Below, in pieces: positions 1-10,529 of a DNA stretch of 64,000 nt. The stretch's first letter is position 1. Each line of letters begins with the position of its first letter. The translations under genes were made by a program, and so were the position numbers. Origin of the DNA: Moringa oleifera (taxonomy: Eukaryota; Streptophyta; Magnoliopsida; Brassicales; Moringaceae). The notes under the pieces were generated by a model. The model searched no databases and had not been told where the DNA came from. It worked only from the letters and a program-made list of their open reading frames with translations. The DNA is taken from contig JAJFZO010000263.1 of assembly GCA_021397835.1 (NCBI GenBank), positions 555,001-619,000 of the forward strand, given 5' to 3'.

Positions 1-693
1 TCTTAGTTATCCCACGTTTTTCGAATAGGCCACCAAATCTTGATCACGAATCTTTATCTCATTGAGGCTTATCTTCAAAGTTTGGATAGCATCCTTCTCT
101 TGCAAGGACTCTCCTTGAGTCAAGGATCTCATCTCCTTTGAAGTCTTCTCTAAGCCTTCTTATCCGCTTTTAATCGGTTTGGATAGGGTTGAGGTGATGG
201 CTTCCATTCAGGACTCTTTTTGAACCTTATCTCCCTTGGCTTTCGGGATAGACATCTATTTCTTATCGTTCTATCGCCTTGATCCTTCTCTAGCCAATAG
301 CCATATCCTTTCTTTGTGGAATATCTTCGCTTGCTAGACTTTCCATCCATGCCAATCTCGGTTCCCGAATTCTACCCTGTGTTCCCGTCACTGGACATAT
401 TCGCACCACCATGTGCTGGTGCTTGCTTGAGGCGTCTTTGCCGCTTTCCCCTTAAGCGGGCTTATGGGTCTGTTTGTGTGCTTCATCCCTCGCTCCACAA
501 CGTTCCCTACTCACCATCGAATCTCGCCACTGTAAGTATGAAACTCGATTTCTCACCAAGTCTCTCGCATTTGTTTTCATATCTAACTCATGCGTTTTTG
601 CCTTGCTAGCGTGGTCCTCCACATTTGTAGGTCCGGGCATGGAGCAAGACTCACCATGCCTATGCCTTGGTACTCAGATTCAAGGGTCTGACA
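1..693 (-). repeat. 3' LTR of retroelement copy 1, partial
   Basis: It matches the 1010-bp LTRs at 20157, 36877 and 52564 and lacks about 328 bp only because the window starts inside it. In element sense it begins TGTCAGACC (complement ending at 693), directly after the polypurine tract. The part carrying the TATA box and polyadenylation signal lies outside the window. Confidence 0.92.
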
Positions 694-712
694 AACCACC
701 CCCACCAAAAGA
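694..712 (-). other. Polypurine tract of copy 1
   Basis: In element sense this reads as a G-rich run (GGTGGGGGTGGTT) immediately before the LTR start TGTCAGACC. This is the expected place of the plus-strand primer in LTR retrotransposons. It overlaps the Gly-rich C-terminus of the chromodomain reading frame. Confidence 0.8.
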
Positions 713-1261
713 GCCCGACGCCTTCGTCGGTTTAGTGTTGTGATACGCCCTGATCTGGTCCTCAAATTGCCACAATGTGGTATCTTTCTCCCAACTCGCA
801 TCCACCTCATTGGTGCCTTTCCACTGGACTAGGTAGTATGTCCTCCGATTCATCTTACTATAGCCCTCTGTTCGATGATTAAGGATTTTCTCTTTTTCCT
901 TGTCAAATTGAACTCAAGTTACCGACGGTGCATGCTTAGCTTGCTTGCGTTTGCGATTGACATCTTCTTGAAACTCTTTGAGGAAGCTCATGTGGAATGT
1001 TAGGTGCAACTTTAGATGTTGCAGTAGCTTTAACCAGGAAGCTACTGCTCTAACTTTCTTCTCGATCTCGAATGGTCCATCATACCTTGGGATAAGGCCT
1101 CGATAAACTCCCTTCTTCGTGATTTTCTTCCAAATTTGGGGTGTCAGCTTCAGTAGCACCTTGTCCCCAACTTGGAACTCAGCATCACGTCTCTTTTTGT
1201 CAGCATATTTCTCCATATGCCTCTGTGCCTTAAAAAGGCTATCCCTCGCTTCATCAATCAA
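694..1261 (-). pseudogene. Integrase C-terminal part and chromodomain, copy 1
   Basis: The frame at 914-1261 encodes the integrase C-terminus with a GPY-like module (KVLLKLTPQIW, then LIPRYDGPFEI) and ends in TGA at 914-916. Reading on in the same frame gives a chromodomain with YYLVQWKG and then SWE...LWQFEDQI, so the stop interrupts one former protein. Copy 4 has CGA (Arg) at this position (53794-53796), so the stop fits a CpG-to-TpG change. Chromodomains of this kind tether integration complexes to histone marks; that role is known for the family and not shown here. Confidence 0.85.
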
Positions 1262-2030
1262 CTCTTGCTTATCCCGAGCATAGCGGTACGCTGCTAGACA
1301 GCTTCCTTGGCTCCTCTGCTTGGCTATCTCATGGGGCGTCGTTGGTTGTTGCTCAAAAGCTACCTCTGTGGGACTTAGACCTGCCGATGACGAGTGATGG
1401 ATGTTGTAGCAAAACTACGCTACATCCAACAATTCAAGCCAATTTCTTTGGCTTGCAGTCACGTAGCACCACAAATACTCCTCCAGTAAGCTATTTACCC
1501 TCTCCGTTTGACCGTCTGTCTGTGGATGGTTTGTTGTGGAGAATTTGAGTTCTGTTCCCATCATGTTTAGCAACACTGTCCAGAATCTTCCAGTGAATCT
1601 GGCATCTCTGTCACTCACAATGTCTTTCGGCACCCAAACAACTTGACAACATGTTTGAAAAACATCTCAGCGGCCATATCAGCTGGGCACGCTCGAGTAA
1701 CAGGAACAAAGAAAGCATACTTTGAGAACCTATCAACAATCACCATTATAGTGGATAGTTCCTTTACCTTTGGGAAGCCCACAATGAAATCTATCGACAC
1801 CGACTCCCATGGGTGTTCCGGAATGGGCAAGGGTTGGAGCAAACCCGCCTCCCTCCTTCTATCCGTTTTGTCCTGTTGGCACACTAAGCATGTGCGAACA
1901 TAGGCCTCCACATCTTCCATCAATCTTGGGCCAGTAATAGGCTCTTGTTAGTAGTGCGAGCATCCTCTCGATGCCCGGGTGACCTGCCCATAGCGGGTCA
2001 TGGGTTTCCCTCAGCAACTATTTCTGAAGT
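1262..2030 (-). pseudogene. Integrase zinc-binding and catalytic core, copy 1, frameshifted
   Basis: The 1615-1923 frame contains the CLVCQQ half of the HHCC zinc-binding module and the first catalytic Asp ([10 protein letters not shown]). The 1415-1633 frame contains the second (SDRDARFTGRFW), the NHPQTDGQTE signature, and the catalytic Glu (NSLLEEYL). The His pair (ETHDPLWAGH) lies upstream in another frame near 1990-2025. A missing G near 1633 and an extra base near 1923 split the domain. Both indels recur in copies 2 and 3, while copy 4 is in frame at both places. Confidence 0.88.
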
Positions 2031-2760
2031 CCTCCAGACTTAGGCACAAACAATTTGTCTCCTCGAGCATATAGCAACCCATCAAGCCTTTGCTCACCTT
2101 CTCCATGAGTCAGGCATACTCGGTATCTTCCCCAGCTACCGATCTTATTTGCTCGAGTAAGTCGCTCTGGACACCCGTCAGAGCAGCCACATAAGTTTGC
2201 ACTTTTACGTGGTTTAGTGCATCAGCAACAATGTTTTGTTTGCCTGGTTTGTGTTGCCACACAAAATCAAACTCCGCCACAAACTCTTGCCATCTTGCTT
2301 GTTTCAGAGATAGCTTTTTCTGTGAGCGAAAATAGGTATTAGCTACATTGTCAGTAATTACCTTAAATTTCATCCCAAGCAAGTAATGCCGCCATGTCCC
2401 TAGGCAATAGACAACAACCGTCATCTCCTTTTCATGACTTGAATAACGCAGCTCTGCATCCTTGAGTTTTCGACTCTCGAATGCCACGGGATGGCCATTT
2501 TACACTAATACACCCCCGATTACTCAATCAAAAGCGTCTGTGACTACCTCCAATGGCTCTTCAAAGTTTGATAGGGACAGTACTGGTTCCGAGGCTACTG
2601 CCTATTTTAATCCCTCGAAAGCCTTGTTGCATTCATCGGTCCACACCCACGGGCTATCTTTCTTTAGCAAGTCCATCAAAGGGTTGCTCTTGCTTGAATA
2701 TCCTTTGATGAACAATCTGTAATAGTTTGCAAGCCCAAGGAATGATCGCAATTCAGCAAC
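2031..2760 (-). pseudogene. RNase H domain and linker to integrase, copy 1
   Basis: The 2110-2487 frame begins within RNase H (AFESRKLKDAE, then SSHEKEMTVVVYCLGTWRHYLLG and VITDN). It continues through the connection typical of Gypsy elements (KKLSLKQARWQEFVAEFDF, KPGKQNIVADAL). The upstream part (EVVTDAF) lies before a TGA at the site where copy 4 has an Arg codon. Near 2075-2085 about 23 bp present in copies 2 and 3 is deleted between short ATC repeats. Confidence 0.85.
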
Positions 2761-3704
2761 TTTTCACGAGGCTGGCCACTCCATGATGGCCTTCACTTTC
2801 CTTTCATCCATCCGTATCTGTCCGTTCCTAACCCAATGTCCCAAGAATGGCACTTCTTGCTTGCAAAACTCGCATTTTTCCTTCTTAATGTTCAGCTGGT
2901 GCTCTCGCAGCCGCATCAGTACTTGTCGCAAATGGTCTGCGTGGTCGTCCAAGGCCTCGCTATAGACCACAATGTCATCCAAGTAGACTACCATAAATAT
3001 GTCCAAAAACTCAAATAATACGTCATTCATAAGATTGCAAAAGGTAGCAAGTGCATTGGTTAGCCCGACGGGCATCACCATAAACTCATAAGAGCCGTAC
3101 CTTGTGACGCATGCGGGTTTTGCTTCATCTCCCTCAGCTATTCTGACTTGCCAGTATCCCAACTACAAGTCTAGCTTTGTAAAGTACTTGGCCCTTGATA
3201 ACTGATCAAATAAGTCAGCAACGTTTGGCACTGGATATTTGTTCTTTATCGTTACCTTGTTTAATGCTCAGTAATCAACGCACATTCTCAGCGAGCCATC
3301 TTGTTTTCACTAGAATAGCACAGGTGCTCGATAAGGGGCCTTCAAGGTTGAATGAAACCCGCTTCCAACAGCTCGTCTAGTTGCTTCTGTAGTTCGGTTA
3401 GTTCCAACGGGGGCGTTCGATATGGTACTTGAGTAGGGGGTCTAGCCCCCAAAAATAACTCGATCATATGATCAAGATTCCTCCTCGAAGGCAATGTCTT
3501 GGGGAGCTCCGGTGGCATCATGTCGCTGAATTCCCTCAACACTTCAGCGATCTTGTCGGGCACCTTTACAACTTGATCTGATTTTGCCTCAAATAGTGCT
3601 GCCACCATCGTCACTTCACCCTTCCGCAGTCCTGACTTAAGTTTACTTTGCAGATTGCAACCCAATCTGTTTCTTGTCTGCCGAAAGCTCTCTTGTTGCT
3701 TCAT
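2761..3704 (-). pseudogene. Reverse transcriptase, copy 1
   Basis: The 2764-3162 frame carries the fingers/palm core with GYWQVRIAEGDE, FMVMPVGLTNA and the YLDD catalytic box (VVYLDDIVVYSE). The 3342-3704 frame carries the N-terminal stretch ending LDELLEAGFIQP, typical of Gypsy RT. Between them an in-frame stop replaces the Arg-Ser expected before GYWQV, and other stops occur around 3165-3340. The YLDD aspartates survive, so this is a decayed polymerase and not one with a lost active-site motif. Confidence 0.9.
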
Positions 3705-3722
3705 TCTGATTAGGCTCGGGGC

Positions 3723-4275
3723 TCACTCATCAGCCATGAGTAGTCCACCTAAGTGGGGCATCACTGATGCCTTGGTTTGTCTGAAGAATTCTAGACCCAA
3801 GATAACATCAAAGTCATCTAGAGTTATCATGAAGTTGAACGTACCTTTCCATTCGCCTACTTTAAGGGTCATAGTGGCAGCTCCACAAACTGCCTTCGCC
3901 TCAGCATTCACTACTTTGAACTTGACCGAGGCTAGAGAAAGCTTAAGCCTAAGCTTTCCCACTTCTCTTTCTGTGATGAAATTGTTGGTAGCTCCCGTAT
4001 CCAACATTGCCATTGCATCCTTCTCGTTTACCTTCACCGGAACATAGATCAACCCTTTCTGCAAGTTCTTGGGTGTGATCGCATTCAGCAACTGGATTGG
4101 ATTCACCCGAGTTGTGGCATTCCCTTCCTTTTCCTCGGGGGAATCCTCTACTGTCATGAGCGCTGCTAACTTCTCCTTGCGAGGACAGTCGCGTGCTCTA
4201 TATGGTCCATTGCATAAGAAGCAACCCCCTTGGTCCACATTCTTTCCCTTTCCTTTCAAAGGGGATGAGCCCTGA
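3723..4275 (-). pseudogene. Gag zinc knuckle and aspartic protease, copy 1
   Basis: A 178-residue frame holds a zinc knuckle (CFLCNGPYRARDC, where copy 4 has His in place of Tyr, so the metal-binding His is lost) followed by the protease motif LDTGATNNF and the flap/C-terminal hydrophobic ILGLEFF. The DTG catalytic triad is intact here. The frame ends at a TGA after MADE; copy 4 has a TGA at the equivalent codon, followed in both by APSLIR. Confidence 0.88.
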
Positions 4276-5134
4276 GGCTTGCTGGACTCAGCATTCTTCT
4301 TTTTCTTGCCCTTGCCTTTGGGCTTTTTCGTCTCTTTTCCAGCCTTCCCTCATTTCTTACCTTTCTTTTCGAGAGTACCACCCGTGTACTTGAAATCCAC
4401 CAAGCTATCTACCATGAAAAATGCTAACGGCAAGTCTTTGACACCTTGCCGCCTCAGTTCTGCTTGAGCCCATGGCTGCAAGCCTGATAGGAAGTTAAAC
4501 AACCTATCCTCCTCTGACATGTTCTTGATGTCCAGCATTAGTGAACTGAATTCCTTGACAAAGTCAGGCACTGAACCTGTGTGCTTCAGGCGTTTTAGTT
4601 ATTCCCTAGCCACGAACGAGGTGTTACATGGCTGGAATTGCTCCTTCAATTCCCTTTTGAGTGCCTCCCATGAATCAATGCTAGGCCTTCCCATGATAGC
4701 GTCATCCAGCATACGGGTGCACAACCACAACTTAGCATCACCAGATAAGTGCAAGGATGTGATCATTACCTGGTCATTTTCGGGCACTCTAGCAGCTTTG
4801 AAGTATTGCTCCATATCCCACAAGAAGTTCTCTAACTCCTTGGCGTTCCTCTCTCTAGAGAACGGCTTTAGTTTTGGCACCTTCTGCTTAGCCATAGTAG
4901 AGTCTGCCCCTACCGTAGGGGTGTGGGGAGCCCTTTTTAGCAACCCGATCTCGGTCTCAAGGCTCCTCATGGTTTCCTTGAGGTTTTCGATGTGTCCTCT
5001 TCTATCGAGGATTGTTGCTCAGTGATTGTCTCCATCAACTCAGCAAGCGTGCAAGTTGATCCCTCCGTCAGTGTACCAACGATCTCTTCCAACCAAGCGA
5101 CACGCTCTCGCATTGACACACTCCCTCTTGGCAT
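4276..5134 (-). pseudogene. Gag capsid region, copy 1
   Basis: Two frames (4599-4970 and 4350-4571) encode a plant retrotransposon Gag core: FSRERNAKELENFLWDMEQY, GDAKLWLCTRM, ELKEQFQPCN, DFVKEFSSLMLDIKNMSEED. The likely start is the ATG at 5134-5132 (MPRGSVSMRERV), 75 bp downstream of the LTR edge. Two extra bases near 4990-5000 shift the frame relative to copy 4, and a stop near 4598 splits the capsid. Gag would form the particle that packages element RNA. Confidence 0.85.
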
Positions 5135-5195
5135 GGGGCCTTGGCAGCGATAAGATCAACCACGAGTTTGAGAGAAAGTGGTGATTGAAACCGCT

Positions 5196-5207
5196 CTCTG
5201 ATACCAA
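5196..5207 (-). other. Primer binding site of copy 1
   Basis: In element sense this reads TTGGTATCAGAG next to the LTR end, close to the complement of the 3' end of initiator Met tRNA (TGGTATCAGAGC, exact in copy 4). It is the start point for minus-strand DNA synthesis. Confidence 0.85.
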
Positions 5208-5209
5208 AC

Positions 5210-5634
5210 TGTCACACCATCAGTTGCGGGATCAGTGCAACTCTAGTGTGATGGTGCAAGATGCGTCCACCTAACCAGCCCAACTTTCTAAGCCCGTGCC
5301 AAAAGAAGAATAAGAGCCAACAATGCAAAATACAAAGTAAGAAGACGGTATTACGAGAACTCTTTCTCAAACTTTATTGAAAATAAAGGAACTCTTTATA
5401 AAAGAAGGGTCTGTTTGTGTGCTTCATCCCTCGCTTCACAACGTTCCCAACTCACCATCGAATCTCGCCACTATAAGTATGAAACTCGATTTCTCACCAA
5501 GTCTCCCACATTCGTTTTCATATCTAACTCATGCGTTTTTGCCTTGCTAGGATGGTCCTCCACACTTGTAGGTCCGGGCATGGAGCAAGACTCACCATGC
5601 CTACGCCTTGGTACTCAAATTCAAGGGTCTGACA
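5210..5634 (-). repeat. 5' LTR of copy 1 with large internal deletion
   Basis: Both LTR ends are present (TGTCACACC at the left and GGTCTGACA at the right on the + strand), but the length is 425 bp against 1010-1022 for full LTRs. The scar is at GGGTCT (5406-5411), a word present at both edges of the missing segment in full copies. The deletion removes the TATA box, so this promoter is dead. GTAGG of 18S follows at 5635. Confidence 0.93.
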
Positions 5635-5979
5635 GTAGGCAACTATCCTACCATCGAAAGTTGATAAGGTAGAAATTTGAATGATGCGTCGTCGACACGA
5701 TGGCCTTGCAATCCATCGAGTTATCATGAATCATCAGAGCAACGGGCGAAGCCTGCGTCGACCTTTATCTACTAAATGCGCCCCTTCCAAAAGTCGGGGT
5801 TTGTTGCACATAGTAGCTCTAGAATTACTACGTTTATCCATGTAGTAAGTACCATCAAACAAACTATAACTGATTTAATGAGCCATTCACAGTTTGACAC
5901 TATGAATTAGTTCATACTTACACATACATGGCTTAATCTTTGAGACAAGCGTATGACTACTGGGAGGATCAACCAGGTA
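5635..5979 (-). rRNA. 18S rRNA 5' piece (first ~345 nt), degenerate
   Basis: This is the reverse complement of the plant 18S 5' end: the terminal TACCTGGTTGATCC is at 5966-5979 and the segment runs to the retroelement insertion. It starts at the LTR with GTAGGCAACTATCCTACC, the downstream copy of the target site. It is the only place in the window where 18S sequence on this side of the insertion survives over more than about 20 bp. Changes at universally conserved positions (for example CTGCCAGTAG read as CTCCCAGTAG) mark it as a pseudogene. Confidence 0.95.
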
Positions 5980-6840
5980 GCATCCTTCGAGACACCGCGC
6001 TAACTAGGACTAAAGCGTGCCACAAGGCTCGCTGAGGCCAAAGCTATCATGATCATTGTTCAAAATCGATGGGACGTGGGACAAATGCTTTCACTTGGAC
6101 AGGCAGAGGCCGAGACCACTCCTGTCGTAACACTTTTCACACCCGAGGGGACGATTGAGCGCTAGTGTGCCAAAGTAGCCACATGCCGAAGCAAGTAGCA
6201 CTTCGAGCATAAGGCCCGACTTAAGTTTCCACCCATGCCCATAAGGGAAATGGTGCAAAGACAACCGACTCAAATCATTAAATTTTGTTTGTGAAGGCAC
6301 GCAACACAAGGTCTCGATCTCACCCACGAAAAGCCAACGTATGGCTCGGGGTCGAGCTTGAAGCGACGTGCTAGCTAACAGTTCGATGCGGGAGCATGGA
6401 GCCTGCCAATGCGCACGACTAGATCACCACTCACATGCCGCACATACAAATGGACAGCAAGAGCACAAAATGAGCTGCAAGCCGACAAGCGAAAGGCCCA
6501 TCGATCATGCAGGTCATCGAGTGCCGCTGCACCCAAGCCACTAAGCGCGAAATTGTATTGATAGCAAGGGACAATTCCTTGATTGCAAGGGACCATCGAT
6601 GAGGCCTTGGCAGCAAGGGTGTCACACGGTGCCCAGGCTGGCCATGTGGCTCGCTCGATGCTAACGGCCGATGATCGTGTCGTCGATCGCGCTGCGCAAT
6701 GAGTCCGCCTTGGTAAGCCTAAGCGTCGGGATCTAACCCTGCGTCCACCTCCTCGAGGGCTTGTGACGAAGCACTCTGCATCCTCAAAATCCCCCTAGCG
6801 ATTTGGCCCTTGTGTAGCATGCATCATCATTAGCTTTGTT
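5980..6840 (-). other. 5' external transcribed spacer (ETS)
   Basis: This sequence lies directly upstream, in rRNA sense, of the 18S 5' terminus and has no counterpart elsewhere in the window, so all other units have lost it. The assignment rests on position. It contains no convincing reading frame or RNA gene. I did not find the plant Pol I start motif TATATA(A/G)GGG on the minus strand here or in the adjacent IGS. Confidence 0.7.
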
Positions 6841-7560
6841 GCTGACACCATCGAGCTTGTCTAGCCACATCCCAGCTCATTATCCCACGAATTTTCTCAT
6901 TTCATTGCCCCCAATTTAGCAAATTTCATTTCCCATGTTTTCCCCACTCTGTTGGCTATTGATCAAGCATCCCACACTCTTCAGCCAACGTCGCCGGCTA
7001 CCTCCCTGCTTGCAGTGGTGGCCGCCACAGCCATGCACCACCGGCTGGATGGGCAAGGCAGCAAAGCCCTGCCCATGCCATGCGCGCTGGGTTCCCCAAG
7101 CCCTGCGCTTGCCCACGTAGGATGGGCAGGGGGGGTACACGCATGGCCTGTTGGCACCCAGCGAGCTAGGTGGCCACCTCCCCCTAAACATCAGGGGCAG
7201 ACTCCTCATGAATTACATGATTTATTTGAGTCATTTTGGGACCAATTCTATGATGAAAAGACTGTCAATTCACACCAATTTCGCAACTGGGCATTGTGGC
7301 CAGCAGGTTGGGGAAGCTGTGCCTCTGCCTGGCCCAAGGTGCATGCTGGCTACCCTGTCCAGCGCACCTACATCCACCCCATGGCTGCCCGCAGCGTCCA
7401 TCACAGCCAGGGGACACGGCCAAGCCCAGCTTGCCCATAAAATCAACGCCCACAGCATGTGCCGAGCCCCACAGCATGCTCGCGGCTGGCTCGCGTCGGG
7501 CGCCCCTGGCAAGGCTGGCGCCATGCCAGCTAGGGACTGCTATGGCACCTCTAGCTCACA
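6841..7560 (-). other. IGS between ETS and subrepeats, unit 1
   Basis: The part from 6850 to about 7190 matches 19001-19345, 33731-34075 and 49431-49763 (shared words CATCGAGCTTG and AGCCACATCCC), and 7210-7560 matches 34310-34670. The stretch around 7195-7235 is short here, whereas the other copies hold about 225 bp of AT-rich sequence. It grades into the GC-rich subrepeats after about 7430. No gene is supported. Confidence 0.7.
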
Positions 7561-10275
7561 CGCTGGGCACCATGTCAAGGGGCAGGGATGAGGGGCCTAG
7601 CTCGCGACGGGCGCCCGTGGCCTGGCTGGCGCGCCAACCGCTGCCGCACGTTGGGCAAGCCACCCATGCCATGCATGCTGCGGGCTGTGAAGGCATGCCT
7701 CTCGTGCCCAGGGTCCGTGCAATGCGGCTCCCCTGCGTCACCCACTGGGCGCCATGTCGAGGGGCAGGGACGAGGGGGTTAGCTCTTGATGGGCACCCGT
7801 GGCCTGGCTGGTGCGCCCACCGCTGCCGCACGCTGGGCAAGCCACCTAAGCAGTGCCTGCTGGAGGTTGCCGAGGCATGCCTCCCATGTCCAGGGTCCCT
7901 GCAACACGGCTCCCCTGGATCGCTCATTGGGCACAATGTCGAGGCGCAGGGACGAGGGGGCTAGCATGCAATGGGTTCCCGTGGCCTGACTTGTGCGCCC
8001 ACCGCTGCAACACGAATGGCAAGCCACCCATGCCGTGCCTGCTGGAGGCTGCCAAGGCATGCCTCCCCTGCCCAGGGTCCGTGCGAGACGGCTCCCCTGA
8101 ACCACTTGCTGGGAACCATGTCGATGGGCAAGGACGAGGGGACTAGCTCGCGATGGGTGCCCATGGCCTGGCTTCTACGTCCACCGCTGCTGCACGCTGG
8201 GCAAGCAGCCCATGCCGTGCCTACCGGGGGCTGCTTAGGCATGCCTCCCATGCTGAGGGTCTGAGCGACGCAGCTTCCCTGGCTCGCTCGCTGGGCACCA
8301 AGTCAAGGGGCAGGGACGCAAGGGCTGCCAAGGCATTCCTGCCATGCCTACTGTCTTTGCGACATGGGTCCCCTAGGGCGCTCGCTGGGCACCCTGTCGA
8401 GGATCAGGGATGGCGGGGCTGTTAAGCGATGGATGCTAGTGGCCTGGCTGGGGCCTACCACTGTCGCACGCTGGGCAAGCAGCCCATGCTGTGCCTGCTG
8501 GGGGCTGCCAAGGCATGCCTCCCATGTCCAGGGTCTGTGTAACGCGGCTCCCCTGGCTTGCTCACTGGGCACCATGGCGAGGGGGCTGGCTCGCGATGGG
8601 TGTCTGTGGCCTGGCTTGTGCGCCCACCGCAGCCACATACTAGGCAAGCAGCCCATGTTGTGCGTGCTGAGGGCTGCCTTGGCATGCTTCCCATGCCCAG
8701 GTCCATGCGATGAGGCCCCCCTAGCTCGCTGGCTCGGCACAATGTCGAGGGTGGGGACCGGGGGGGCTCACAAGCGATGTGCTCCAGTGGCTTGGTTGGC
8801 GCGCCCACAGCTGCTGCACACTAGGCAAGCAACCCATGCCATGCCTGCTGGGAACCGCGAAGGCATGCCTCCCATGCCCAGGGTCCATGCGACGCGGCTC
8901 CCCTGGCTCGCTCACTGGGCACCATGTCGAGGGGCAGGAGCAAGGGGGCTGGCTCGCGATGGGCACCTGTGGCCTTGCTGGAGCGCCTACTGCTGCTGCA
9001 CACTGGGCAAGCTGCCCATGCCGTTCCTTCTGGGGGCTGTAAGGCATGCCTCCCATGCCCAGGGTCCATGCGACGCGGCTCCCCTGGCTCACTCTCTGGG
9101 CACCAAGTTGAGGGGCAGGGATGAGAGGGCTGGCTCGCAAGGGACCACCGCTGTCGCACGCTGGGCAAGCTGCTAATGCCGTTCCTGCTGGGGGCTTCTA
9201 AGGTATGCCTCCCATGCCCAGGGTCCATGCAACGCAACTCCCTTGGATCGCTTGCTGGGCACCATGTCGAGGGGCTGGGATGAGGGGGCTGGCTCGCGTT
9301 GGGCGCCCGTGGCCTGCCTTGTGCGCCCACCACTGCAGCACGCTGGGCAAGCAGCCCATGCCGTGCCTACCGGGGGCTACCTTGGCATGCCTCCCATGCC
9401 AAAGGTCTGTGTGACCCGGCTTCCTTGGCTCACTCGTTGGGCACCATGTCGAGGGGCAGGGACGAGGGGGCTGCCTCGCAATGGGCGCCCGTGGCCTGGC
9501 TAGCGCGCCCACTGCTGTCGCACGCTGGGCAAGCCGCCCATGCCGTGCCTGCTGGGGGCTGCCGAGGCGTGCCTCCCGTGCCCAGGATCTGTAGGGTGCA
9601 GCTCCTCTGGCCCGCTCGCTGGGCACCATGTCGAGGGGCAGGGACGAGGGGGCTTGCCCGCGATGGGCGCCCGTGGCTTGGCTGGTGCACCCACCGCTGC
9701 CGCATGCTGGGCAAGCAGCCCATGCCGTGCCTGGTTGGGGATGCCTAGGCATGCCTACCGTGCCCAGGTTCCATGCGACGTGGCTCTCCTGGATTGCTCA
9801 CTGGGCACTTTGTCGAGGGGCAGGGACAAGGGGGCTGGCTCATGATGGGCACCCGTGGCCTGGCTGGCGCGCGCACCACTGCCGCACACTGGGCAAGCCC
9901 ATGCCGTGCCTGCTGGGGGCTGCCTAGGCATGCATGCCATGCCTAGTGTCTGTGCGATGCGGGTCCCCTGGCTCGCTCCCTGGGCACCATGTCGAGGGTC
10001 AGGGACGGGGGGGCTCTTAAGCAATGAGCAGCCGAGGCATGCTTCCCATGCCCAGGGTCCTTGCGACGTGGCTTCCCTGGCTCGCTCGCTAGGCACCATT
10101 TATAGGGGTAGGGACGGGGGGGCTGGCTCACGATGTGCGCCCGTGGCCTGGCCGGTGTGCCCTCCGTTGCCGTACTCTGGGCACTTGGCCCATGCCGTGC
10201 CTGCTAGGGGCTGCCGAGGCATGCCTTCCTTGCCCACTGTTCGTGTGACGCTGCTCCCCTGGCTCGCTCATTGTG
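7560..10275. repeat. IGS subrepeat array 1, 182-bp GC-rich units (~15-16 copies)
   Basis: The marker word GGGCACCATGTCGAGG or variants recurs near 7563, 7746, 7927, 8109, 8291, 8388, 8563, 8732, 8916, 9096, 9255, 9437, 9620, 9801, 9980 and 10090. Most spacings are 179-184 bp; shortened units of about 97, 110 and 159 bp also occur. Unit order is colinear with arrays 2 and 3: the odd unit with GGCATTCCTGCCATG is at 8332 here and 23042 in array 2. Long open frames on both strands come from the GC-rich, stop-poor unit. Confidence 0.93.
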
Positions 10276-10529
10276 TAGTACTTTACAGCGGGACAGCATC
10301 GAGGGACAAGTTTTTGTTAGATATATTTATTTTTTAGTAGAGTAACACTTGGTTCCCCAATGCTTCCTGATATGTTTCCAAGTGTTTTTCCCTTGTGTTT
10401 CTCATTCTCTGCAAGCCCAAAGGACTTGCTTCCTTTTCTAGGTCATTATCTTGAGGGACATTTCAGACCTTGGGGCATTGATTATCAAAAAGAGAGGGAC
10501 AATTATTGTGAGGGTTCGGGAGGGAGGGG
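10276..10529 (-). other. IGS downstream of 25S (3' ETS side), unit 1
   Basis: A conserved block lies between the subrepeats and the 25S 3' end, seen also at 19616-19863, 25011-25264, 34853-35110, 50541-50798 and 62764-62981. It has an AT-rich segment (GATATATTTATTTTTTAG) and a T-rich run, then a G-rich tract against the 25S end. By position it would hold the Pol I termination region; no terminator motif is recognised. Confidence 0.65.

Larger units (their letters stand above)
1..5634 (-). mobile_element. Chromodomain Ty3/Gypsy LTR retrotransposon, copy 1 (cut by window start)
   Basis: The element reads right to left: LTR (5210-5634), primer site, gag, protease, RT, RNase H, integrase, chromodomain, polypurine tract, second LTR (1-693). 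This pol order (RT before integrase) defines Ty3/Gypsy, and the C-terminal chromodomain defines a chromovirus; a Reina-like clade is only a guess. It lies inside 18S rDNA: its right edge abuts GTAGG and the 5' 345 nt of 18S. Coding capacity is destroyed by stops and frameshifts throughout, and its upstream LTR has lost about 600 bp including the TATA box. It shares two integrase indels with copies 2 and 3, but not with copy 4. Confidence 0.93.

Noticed and set aside
316..743. Open frames inside LTRs (such as MCASSLAPQRS at 474-743, 20947-21216, 37667-37936, 53354-53623)
   Set aside because: They recur only because the LTR recurs, are antisense to the element, and have no recognisable domain.
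7560..10275. CRISPR-like or minisatellite-coded protein array
   Set aside because: The spacing is 182 bp of continuous homologous unit without unique spacers, in a eukaryotic rDNA context; it is IGS subrepeat.
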